From the NCBI GenBank assembly GCA_037957365.1, contig JARHVA010000460.1, positions 1,301,001 through 1,365,000 on the forward strand: 64,000 nt of DNA, in the 5' to 3' direction. This DNA is from Torreya grandis (taxonomy: Eukaryota > Streptophyta > Pinopsida > Cupressales > Taxaceae). The first letter of the stretch is position 1. Each line of letters opens with the position of its first letter. Shown piece by piece: positions 53,207 to 64,000 of the stretch. The notes beneath the pieces are model-generated. The model saw nothing but the letters and a program-made list of their open reading frames with translations, made no database searches and was not told where the DNA came from. Made by a program: the position numbers and the translations under genes.

Positions 53207-54478
53207 TGTTATACACTTATATGTGAACTTAGGTCCACATACATGTATATAGTGGGTATAAATAGGAATCATGCATATATTTATAGTATGTGACTAAGTA
53301 TATAAGTCATGACATCTCAATGGATAGGGAAATATAACTATACACACGTAGCCTAAGTTCATGAATGAGTGAAAAAGTGTTTGTTATGAGTTTATTAAAT
53401 CATTATAAAAATTATGATTGATGGTTTATTTTGAGTAACATGAACTATATATTATGAACATGATGAATTTGTACATTAGCATTTACTTAAGGAAAGTAGA
53501 TTCTTTGAAATGACTTGTATTCTACCTATTTGGTAAATAAACTTGCTTGTCATGAATATTATTTATGTGATGAATAATATAAATAAGGTTCATTCATATG
53601 GTTTATGGACTAAATGTATGTGTAGTAATTATTTCTATAATTATCATGGGTTTGCATATTCTAGTATAAATAATTACATGAATCTATTGGTTATAATAAG
53701 TGTTAACCAAATCTAGTATTGCTGGTTCTAACTAAATAGTGAGATGACTTCACTGGCTTAGTTAGCATCACTAATGCTAGATGAAAGTAATTCAATCAAG
53801 TCATGTGTATGAAATTGACTGATCCTAAATATCAATATATATTTGAAAACTTTGGCCAAAGTAATGTTAAATAGACATTGTCATTTCATATGTATGATTT
53901 ATGTGTTTGTGCGATATCATGTTAGAACATATTTTATTTATGGTACACAACATGTAGTAGAAATCTTATAGCACATGGGTACTAGCATGTCTCTTTGGAT
54001 TCCTACACCATCACTATCCACCCATCCATGAAGAGATGTCCATTACCTATTTGGGGGATTGTACGTGGGATTGATGGTCTGTGGTTGGTGTGGAAAAGCA
54101 TTCAGATGATGCTCTCCCTTACCACTAAATTACTTACTTGGAGGCTACACTTAAAATTATTAGAGATACATGAGTTAGTGTGACTCAAGCTCCATAGAGC
54201 ATTGTATTTATTATTGTAAATATGTTGAGGCAAAATGCCCTCATGGAAATGTAATTGATTTATTATTGTACATCGATGAAGTGGCTGTATTGTTGTACCA
54301 ACCATGGTTGGATATTTATATTACTTTCCTTAAATGAAATTATGTTGTTTTACATAAAATGCTAGTGATCAGTAACTATTATTATTTCATGTTACCTATG
54401 CTTAATATGCTTAGTATGTTGAAGATCACTAATTAGATTCTTGTGGTGTAACCTAATGAAAGAATAAGTGTTGAGTAA

Positions 54479-57060
54479 ATATTTAAAAAAATTAATACAT
54501 TATTCTAGTAAATCCCTATGGGGTTGTTATAGGGTTATCCAATACACTTAGTGAAGACACATAACTATATTATGGTGGATGATGTATACAAGGGAAAGTG
54601 AAACTGATCTAAAAATCAATCCTAGCTCGAAAATGATAAATCACACTAGCCCTTCCACTTGTTAGTACATTTAGACAATCAAGGTCATGATCAATATGAA
54701 TCTACTAGACTAAACTAAGAGGTCTCTTACACACAATATCAATAGAGAGGGTTCCAAAGCCTCTTCTCAAACAATACCACATAATAACTCTAGTTAAGTC
54801 CTATGTTTTCTTATCAAAGTGAATAACAAAGTAAAAGACATATAATCTAGTGCTCACCAAAGTATGTGGCACAAAATGAGGATAATTAACATAAAAGTAA
54901 ACATGCCAATAATAACTCTATTCAAGTCAATATAGAGGTAATCCTCATGCATGGAGAGAGAAACATATTTATAACCTAACACATGCAAATATATCTAGTT
55001 AATGAAGAGGAGCAAGAGTTAGGAATACTTACCTTGAAGATGAATCTATCAAGCCTCAATCTATCCCTTAACTAATGGTGTTTTGTAAGAGATTATTATG
55101 GCTTTTAGGATAACAAAGATAGGTTAGCTCTAAGCTACATGAATTCTCTTATGAATCCAAAAGAATTATCCCATAAGACAAGATTATTCTCTCCAAAGGT
55201 ATGAAACGATAAGTAATGATCCTTAATTAGAATGGTGGGTAAGTAAATGCACAAATAAATGATTATCTATATCTCTCTTTAATGAAAATGAAAAAAATGA
55301 TGTGTTTATATAGTCATATCTAACCCTAAAACCTTCCAAAGTTTTAGCTGATAGATTTGGCCTAGTTGATCCTATTCTTAAATAAATAAAGTAGTTAGGT
55401 CCCATACTAGGTTGGTTGGGGCAGACTAGTCCCATAACATGCTTATTTTTAAGAACAAGGTCAACCCAAGTTGACTTTATTTGGTAAATGATAAAAAGAG
55501 TTTTTGGATTAGGTAGGTATTATTTGAGGTGGTGAATTTCTTGGAGGATTATGTAAGGGAGGTTTCAAAGATTAGTGAAATGTATAGGAGAGATTTGTGT
55601 TGGTTGTGAATGGTAGTATAGGGAAAAACAATATTGCAAAGCACCAATGGTCTGTCTACCCTTTTCTCAGTGATCCCTTTAAGGTGTGCATTTAGATAGA
55701 TCGAGTCTCGATAGATTCCTATAAGAGAAAAAACAATAGTAATCGATAAAATTTAAAATTATTGTATGTATACATATACTCCACTCGAAGCTAATCACAT
55801 GTCATGTAGTTGCAACATGAAATGGTACTTTAGTAAAAAAAAACATAGTACCACATAACATTGAGCTAAGTAAATTATAGTAAGAAGTGAATAAGATAAA
55901 TGAAAGGACAAAATTAAAAAATACATACCTTTACTTACCTTAGTGTTGTAGAGTGAAAATGAAGTGAGAGAAACACAAAGATGTTTAATGTAGGGAACAT
56001 TAGGCAAACCTGTAAAATAAGGAAAAAAAATATATTTTTAAAAATATACATGTAATATGTGTAAAACTATTATACGAGGTTAGGATTCAAGAAAATCTTT
56101 TAATTCAGAAAAAGAGTTAGTAAAAACACAATTATGGACAAAAAATAGAATCTTTTGGTAAATAATTGATAGGTAAATTATTTTAAATAGTAAATATAAA
56201 TAGGGTGAAAATTAATTCATTTGTTATTTTTATTATTCTAAGAAAATATTGCTCTGAGAGACCCAATTGAGACCCAAGAGTGGTCATGGTGAGGAGATGC
56301 CAAATTTGACATGGAGGACACCTAGTGGCTGTAGCCAATGCAACTCAAGTAACTGATGCATTAATTTTGATTTTTTTTGTAATTTTATTATTAATTAAGA
56401 TAGATATAGAAAAATAGATATTAGAGGAAATATTAATACCAAAAAGGACCATAGAAATTTTTTAGGTAAACTAGGGGTAAAATAGGATCCTGAGTAGGAA
56501 AAAATTAGACCAATAAATGCATAAGGCATTTATGGTAAATGGTTGAAAAATTACTAGAAATTAAGAATAGAGTTGGCCTTACCGACTCAGTTGGAAAAGG
56601 TGAGAGAAATCAAGGTGGCTGAATGCTAGTAGAGGACAAACTTAGTATTGTTGGGGGTGACTGACTATGTATTAGAGGGTTGAACTAGTTAGAAAAATAG
56701 ATATAGCTGACATAATACATTTTGGATGATGCAATATGTAGTTGGTGGAAATAACAGTCTATTAAAGGAGGTCGACTCCATGGCAAAGGGTTGATATAAT
56801 ATGAAAAGGATAAGAAAGGGCTGATTTAATATAAAAAGGTCAATTGTGTCTACAATAATGGGTTAAATGCATAGCAAATTGTCACCTTAGTATGACAAAG
56901 AGGTGATAGGGGTGATTTAGTATCAAAAGGGTTGATTGAGTAGGAAAAATAAAAAAATAATAAAAACACACTAATGAAGTAGTTAATTTTTAGTATTTTG
57001 ATAATATTTAAGAATGTATTTTATTATTATTACATCAAAATGTAATATGTTCTCTGTTGT
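54479..57060. other. Unclassified region, probably transposon debris
   Basis: No gene recognised. Short GGTTGA-containing phrases (AAAGGGTTGATATAATATGAAAAGG, AAAGGGCTGATTTAATATAAAAAGG and AAAAGGGTTGATTGAGTAGG) recur near 56785-56950. This may be LTR or leader of the gypsy material to the right. Confidence 0.4.
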
Positions 57061-57063
57061 TTG

Positions 57064-57850
57064 ATATTTTACAAAGGTGGCAGAGTTTTTGGTGCCTGGT
57101 GATACATCATGGCTACTAGATTTGCTAGAGCAGTTGTCAGGTGTTGATTGAGCTCAGATGGTTTTCTTGGGATTTAGAGGAATCATGGATATGAGAAGGA
57201 TACCACTTAGTGTTGATATAGTCATCATGTTACTAGGAGTATGGGAGTGAATGACCAACACTTTTTGATGGGAGGTGGAGGGGGATACCATAGAGGTGGG
57301 CATCACCTTTGAAAATGTGCATGAATTTCTTGAAATTCCCATTATTGGGACTCCTATAATATGTGATGCATTAGAGATGAAGGATGAGAGGTGAGTCCTA
57401 TCACATTGGGAGACAAGCTTAGAGAGGATTTATTCTAGGTTTCAGAATAGCTTGTTTAATGTGTATATCTTAGCCATTCTAGATATCTGAAAGGCCTTGA
57501 TAGGACTTATGACAACACATGTGTTGTGTCATACATCATATGGGAAGGTACCATTGTACATGGTATCCTTATGTTAGTCCATCCTAGAGTAGGGTAAGTT
57601 GTATGATTTAGGCTATATCATTTGGGTGTAGCTCATGCATGATATGTATGGTATGATGACCCAGGGATAGAAGATGATGGGCCTCATAATTTTTTTGAGT
57701 GCTTAGATTTATGAGAGATTCCTTATGTATCGATTAATTGGGTTACCCTATGTAGTCGATGATAAGTTACCTCAGGTGGTATGATGGAGGAAATATCATG
57801 AAATGTGTATTGTGTCTCATGTCCTAGATTTATAGATTGTGACATAAAGT
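57064..57850 (+). pseudogene. Decayed plant-mobile-domain / retroelement-associated ORF
   Basis: A single plus-strand frame can be followed for almost 800 bp through many stops. It includes LLGVWE-MTNTF-WEVEGD, GITFENVHEFLEIPIIGTPI, GKVPLYMVSL and KLYDLGYIIWV. The part TNTF-------D-I-GITFENVHEFL-IP--G-P follows the plant mobile domain (aminotransferase-like/MAIN) pattern TNTFH---GE-T-TLEDV--LLGLPV-G-P. Most stops are TGA or TAG where CGA, CAG or TGG would restore an ordinary residue. It lies opposite in strand to the gag/protease pieces at 60-62 kb; antisense extra ORFs of this sort are known in Tat-type gypsy elements. Assignment is moderate. Confidence 0.5.
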
Positions 57851-59230
<1,380 letters not shown>

Positions 59231-59314
59231 TTCTTAGTTATGAGGTGTATTTTTTTAAATGGATGGATGTATGGATGTATTTCCTTTTTAGCACATGTAT
59301 TTTACTTTTGTTGG

Positions 59315-59850
59315 ATATGATATGGGAAGTGTGTGATCTATGTCTTATTTTCTAGAATTATGTGATACACATGCATGGTGAAAAATAAAATAAAAATGAT
59401 TTCCTTAAATGTAATACACACTATATCATGATGGGAAATGTGTAAAAGTAAGAGACAAATAAATATAATAACCTAAAATAGTAAAATAAAAAATGTAATA
59501 AGTGTTTTCAAACAAAAAATTTCACCAAATTAAAACATATATAAGTCATACTGTATCAAGTTGGGAAGTATGAATTTTTTTAATAAAGTGGAAAACATGT
59601 GAAATCCAATGGTATAAAAACAAACTAACAATAAAGTCAATCAATCATACATAGATCAAGATGGGAAGTATGAAAATAAAAACAAAAAGTAAATCAAATT
59701 AATAATACTAAATCAAGATAGGAAGTATGAATAATTTAATAAAATGGTTGTAAATATACACACAATCAGTAAATAAGAAGATAAAAATAAAGTGTTTATG
59801 AAGTAAGCATAAAAAATACTAAATCAAGATGAGAAGTATGTAAATGACAT
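59315..59850. repeat. Irregular repeats of a GATGGGAAGTATG motif
   Basis: Versions of TA-ATCAAGATGGGAAGTATGAA occur near 59320, 59432, 59562, 59660, 59715 and 59828, spaced about 55-130 bp, each followed by T/A-rich sequence such as TTTAATAAA-TGG. They look like degenerate tandem repeats. Confidence 0.6.
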
Positions 59851-59939
59851 GTAAATCATAATGTAACACAAATTATCTCAAATTTGAAGCATCTAATTTG
59901 ATTGTGACTTGGTTATAGTATGGAAATTTTATTGGAATA

Positions 59940-60225
59940 TTTTGTGAGGAAAGCCTAGTCCTATCCAAGGTCTTACACTGCAACTCACAAAGGGAACACC
60001 AATGAGGTGTAAATAAAGGTGAGAATAATTTAAAGATGTTTTAATGTGGTAATTTTTTAGTAGAGCTTGGTCCTATCCATGGTCTTACACTACAATTGAC
60101 AAATAGAACACCAATGAGGTGAATGTGAAATAAAGGGAAAAATAAGGAAATATTTTGCAAGGAATGCCTAGTCCTATCCAAGGTCTTACAATGGAACTCA
60201 GAAAGGGAAACCCTAGGGGGTATGA
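59940..60225. repeat. Three-copy tandem repeat, unit about 105-115 bp
   Basis: The core GCCTAGTCCTATCCAAGGTC followed by TTACA, AACTCACAAAGGGAAC and ACCAATGAGGTG occurs near 59948, 60065 and 60166. Units 1 and 2 are complete; unit 3 diverges after AAAGGGAAA. Confidence 0.75.
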
Positions 60226-60299
60226 CTGGTTAACAAAACAATATTCATCCAAGGGAAATACTAGGATTATTTTAATGAAAATGTAAAAAACATGACTTA

Positions 60300-60955
60300 G
60301 GTGTTTGATGAGAAAACCTTAGTAAACCTGAGGCATACTAGGTAGTAAAGAAAGGCACTAAGAGTATAGTGACCATCAAAATATAAAGGATACCTATTTA
60401 TAATAAACACAAAGTTGTATCTAGGCAAATAGTGGGATACTAAGATCAACTCATGAATATTATCTTGGAGATGTTGTTTAAGCACATGACATTAATCAAT
60501 ATGATGGGTAGAACACTGATGATAAAGATGATAGACTTCCCTGTATTTAGGGATCTAATCTGGAAGTAGCTTGGAAGGAGGTATGATCTTATATTTGGGT
60601 TGGGTAATGATAGGTTGAAATGTGTTGATATACCACCTAATTTTTTGGTAGCGGGTATAAAAATGGTTATTTGTTCCATAGAAGTAACAAATACAACTAT
60701 TAATATACTTTCAAGTTCTACTAGCTAAAGGGGTAGAAGAAGGAGCCTAGGGCTGCTGATATAGATGACAATATTTGGTTCAATGACCATCAACTCTATG
60801 AAAATAAAAATAAGGTTGATATGCCCATTATTTGGGTAAAGTATCAAGCTGAGGTAAGGTAAGAAGGCCATTACCAAGGAAAGGGGAAGATGGAGTTGAA
60901 AATGGACTAAAATCATCTGTATGTAAATCTGGTTGTGCAGTGGGTCTAAGCACAA
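60300..60955 (-). pseudogene. Gypsy gag C-terminal remnant
   Basis: Minus-strand frames give a Pro-rich stretch, then REVYHLYHQC and THHIDQCHVLKQHLQDNIHE, which resembles the Cys/His tail of Tat/Athila gag (pattern Y---H---GH-T--C--LK--IQDLI). Frames break repeatedly. No gag core was identified. Confidence 0.4.
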
Positions 60956-61639
60956 TGGCTAACATCTATGGAAGAAGCATACTGCAAGGGTCATGATATC
61001 TAATAAAATTATAGGGTCTTGTCATGGAATGATCCATGAACATAATCTTGAGAGGATTTATTGTGATTGAAGGCATAGTATGTTATTTCTCCATATCTAA
61101 CCTATGAATAGTAGTGTAAAGACTAATATTAGGTATTGTGAGAGAAAGAACAATAGGAAAAGAACAAAAAGATTGAAATAAATAAGAATGATATCTAAGA
61201 AATTCAATGTTATAACTTGGATGAATCCAACTAAAAATAGGCCATCAAAATAATAAACATCATCATAATTAGGTGTATGTAAGCCAATAGTACATGCATG
61301 AACTATTTTATTAGTCGAAGAAGCATGGTAAATGGAATGTCTAGTTTTGGTTAAAGTAACCGATATGTCGTTAGAAGGTTGCTGACAAAATTGAGGTTGA
61401 AAATAATAAGGAAGTTGAGAGATTATGTGAGGGGAAAGATAATAAATTTTTATCTTTAGGCTTATCTCATCTAGCTCATTATCATTGGATTCTAAGAAGT
61501 TAGGTGGAATATTCCCAATTAATTTGGGATGACCATTATAACCTCTAGTGGAGTTAACTAGATAGTTGAAGTGTTGGGATTATCTAAATGAAACACTAGG
61601 TTAGGGTTCAAGGGTGGTTATTTTAAAAATATTGTGTGC

Positions 61640-62134
61640 TTGGAATTATTCAAACTTCCAAGGATTTGTGTCCCATTATTGTGTACCATTGTGAGGAAAT
61701 TCGACACATTAACATGCAGATGAAGCGATTGATCTCATATGATGAGTCCAAGGTCGACCAAGTAAGATATTAAAAGAAAGTGAAAAGTTAAATATCATGA
61801 CTTTCACATGGATGGTAATGGGAGGATCAGTAATGGGAAGCCAAACATAAAGTAGAGGAGGTATTTTTATTTTGTCATAGCTTTAGCATGTATTGCATGT
61901 GGAATTAAGGTTAAATTTGGTGTATCCAGGTATTTTAATAAAGTCAAGGGAGGCAACACAAGTGTCTGAAACTTCATCAATTAAATCACACTTAACTTGG
62001 ATATCACCTATTTGGATGCTAATGAATAAAGGAGGATCATTCACATGAAGTAATATCTTTTCAGGAATTATATAAGAGATAGGGAATCTAAGTGAGAGGG
62101 AAGTGTCCATTATTTCATCAACATGGATGGACAT
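61640..62134 (-). pseudogene. Gypsy (Tat/Athila-type) aspartic protease remnant
   Basis: The frame 61883-62134 reads PPLFISIQIGDIQVKCDLID then EVSDTCVASLDF, in which DEVSD stands for the active-site D-E/N-G-S. After one stop the same strand continues FSLSFNILLGRPWTHHMRSI and ASSAC-CVEFPHNGT, the C-terminal ILLGRPW-H---A--S block of this protease family. Downstream linker-like sequence extends to about 61140. There is no RT. Confidence 0.65.
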
Positions 62135-62878
62135 ATATTCACATTGTTTAAGTATGCTACTTTGGATTTAGCTAAGGTAGCTTATTTCCCTATATGAAGA
62201 AAATGAGGTATGTTCATTTTGAACAATAATTACATTAGGTGATTACAATGGCAGGGATAAGTTATCATAAGCTCTAAGAAGAGGATTCGAGATTGAAGAT
62301 GGGAAAGTTTCATAATTAGATCCCATTCATCATAACCCATGAGGGAATTATAGGATGTGGCACAGGGTATGACTTGATTAGGTTTGATATTAGACTAAAC
62401 AAATAAGCCAACACCAATACAAAGCCTTCAATAAATCCATATAAGCCAAAAACTAATTTTCTAATTAGAGTGAAAGTCATACATGGTATGAAATGTGGGA
62501 TTCTAAACTTATGATGCTATACAACCATGAGCTTAAATAACAATATATGACTTGTACGACCTTTCAATAATTTTTTTTTCAAAATTTTGAAAAATAAGTA
62601 GTAGATATTTTTTAACTTATTTTATGGATCTGTATTATATGGTACGATCGTACTATGTAGCATAATGAAAAACTAAAAATTAAGAAAAATAAATATTTTT
62701 GTCAAAGTGGCTATTTTGGATGATTTGACAATGCTCCTATATGTTTTGGGGAGATCTAAACTCAATGGTGAGGTCCATTTTGTCCCAAAGTGAACGTCTT
62801 CTTTAAGAATCCTTCCTCTATGTAAATTTTATTTCTAAATGTGGGAAAATGTTTCATGGGTAATGGTAGCTGGAGAAG
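62135..62878. other. Unclassified AT-rich stretch
   Basis: No gene seen. It may be the amino part of the retroelement on the minus strand, but no gag core is readable. Confidence 0.35.
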
Positions 62879-63160
62879 TGTTGGGTCGGTTGATCCACGA
62901 GTTTTTAATTGGTTAGTTTTATTTGTATAGGGACATGCATCACTTTATGTGACACCCATATAATTTAATCTTGTTATTAGGTTAAATTATTAAAATAAAT
63001 ATTTTTTGTTGGTTTGAGTTGGTTAATCCATTGTTTGGTTCTCCCAAGCAACTTTTATAAGCTATTAAAGGCTTATGTATCTTGTAAACAAATAATCTTT
63101 TTTATTGAATAAATTTTGTTATATTCCTCTAGTATTTGATCTTAATAGTGGTATTAGAGA
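62879..63160 (+). mobile_element. Probable copia LTR end with primer-binding site
   Basis: GCTATTAAAGGCTTATGTATC, then AATAATCTTTTTTATTGAATAA and a pyrimidine-rich end, has the usual make-up of a short copia LTR R-U5 region. It is followed by TGGTATTAGAGATTTGG at 63149, which matches the tRNA-Met primer site TGGTATCAGAGC at 10 of 12 places. The LTR start is guessed at TGTTGGGTCGG (about 62879). No gag is readable in the remaining 800 bases. Confidence 0.45.
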
Positions 63161-64000
63161 TTTGGTAAAGGAGGAGAAAGAAATTGAATGTGAAAGTAGG
63201 AGAGAGGAAGCATCTGAAATAAGAAGCAATTATTTTTGTAAAGGCACACAGATCACATATTTTTATATACTTGATTTTTTTTGAAACTCTCAAAAAAGTT
63301 TTATGGCCTCCAAATTTAGCCATGGGTCCAGTATAACATTGGCCAAAGTCAATTTTCCCCCTATTTTTATTTGGATTAAATCTAATTGTACAATTATGAT
63401 AGACTTGTACGTGCACCAAAATTATTTATGGATGGCATTTTGAATACATTTTTTGATTTAAAACCTCTTTTGAAGCATTAGTACAACCTACTTGATATCA
63501 AGAAAATTTTGAAATCCATACATTTTATATTTTAAAACATTTATTCTATTAATCATCCTCAAAATTCAATAATTTGTAGCATATCAAACTCTTATACAAC
63601 ACCTATACGATGTTTCTTGTAGGGATTCAAGAGAGGCATGGGGTAATGAAGAGTATAGTGAAGCAGAGTTGATTTTATTTTATTAGTAAAATGATCAATG
63701 GGCCCCATTAACAACAAATAATAATAATAAAAATAAATAAAAAATATCAAAGCACCAAAATCAATTATGTAACATATAAGTAAATAATTTTTACATGCAT
63801 AGATTTTTTTTTTTGGAAAAATATAGTCAAAAACTCATATCTTGCATGATTGCAATCAAGTTGTTTGTAAAGGAATTAGTAAAAAATGTTTTGATAAGTA
63901 CATATAAATGGAAAGGTCAAGGGTTCAAAACCCATTAGATCTATATTTTCGTCAAATTTACTTTTTTGACCTTACTTAGTCTTGTATAAGGAACAATAAA
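63161..64000. other. Right end of the window, leader-like AT-rich DNA
   Basis: No coding family recognised. It may be the leader of the copia element beginning at 62879, continuing beyond the window. Confidence 0.35.

Larger units (their letters stand above)
31554..54478 (+). mobile_element. Ty3/gypsy chromovirus (Tekay/Del-like) with about 4-kb LTRs, hosting two nested insertions
   Basis: Long direct repeats start TGTTACAT at 31554 and 50429, and the polypurine tract AGGGGGGATGA directly precedes the right one. Between them lie gag, protease, RT, RNase H, integrase and chromodomain in chromovirus order, all on the plus strand. Excluding a 2437-bp insertion in the left LTR and an 8042-bp element between protease and RT, the element is about 12.4 kb. 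Paired LTRs differ at roughly one base in ten by eye over the first 300 bp, so it is old. I could not find a convincing 5-bp target duplication; the left flank ends GGGCT. Confidence 0.88.
50429..54478 (+). repeat. Chromovirus 3' LTR, about 4.05 kb
   Basis: It pairs with the 5' LTR along its whole length and lacks the solo-LTR insertion. The outer end is placed where similarity to the 5' LTR stops (after GTTGAGTAA); no clear terminal CA is visible there, so the last few bases are uncertain. Confidence 0.85.

Noticed and set aside
59940..60225. CRISPR-like array
   Set aside because: Only three diverged units of about 110 bp in a plant nuclear context, with no regular short repeats or unique spacers.

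Overview
The window looks like nuclear DNA of a seed plant, most probably a gymnosperm such as a conifer. The DNA is very AT-rich, genes are sparse, and most recognisable coding material belongs to old, heavily mutated LTR retrotransposons and a LINE. The one large intact gene is a plant-type PPR-DYW RNA-editing factor. The conifer assignment is an inference from TE age and size, gene sparseness and PPR style; no rRNA, tRNA, CRISPR or bacterial features were found.

Layout. 1-2.2 kb: unclassified DNA with a decayed tandem repeat. 2.9-5.8 kb (minus): intact 953-codon intronless PPR-DYW gene. 6.2-7.9 kb (minus): relic of LINE ORF2; 13.5-14.7 kb (minus): relic of LINE ORF1. Between these LINE pieces lies copy D1 of a gag-protease-only element (plus), itself split by a truncated Ty1/copia element (minus, 8974-11951) whose leader carries a cyclophilin-like gene fragment. 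15.75-16.93 kb (plus): a likely two-exon gene for a small membrane protein. 17-27 kb: AT-rich DNA with microsatellites, including a roughly 850-bp compound array. 27.36 kb: an orphan exon resembling WAT1/EamA transporters. 27.9-31.55 kb: copy D2 of the gag-protease element.

31.55-about 54.48 kb holds a nested complex. The host is a Ty3/gypsy chromovirus (Tekay/Del-like) with LTRs of about 4 kb and decayed gag, protease, RT, RNase H, integrase and chromodomain. A 2437-bp solo-LTR-like insertion with a 5-bp target duplication sits in its 5' LTR. An 8.04-kb gag-protease-only gypsy element (minus) sits between its protease and RT. 54.5-64 kb holds further gypsy debris: a plant-mobile-domain-like frame on the plus strand, two tandem repeat families, gag- and protease-like pieces on the minus strand, and a probable copia LTR with primer-binding site near 63.15 kb.

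Only two loci look like functioning host genes: the PPR-DYW gene and the two-exon membrane-protein gene. I saw no convincing new multi-gene system. The most unusual points are the cyclophilin fragment inside a retroelement leader, repeated gag-protease elements lacking reverse transcriptase, the intronic fold-back hairpin with a decayed copy of exon 2, and the near-palindromic microsatellite.
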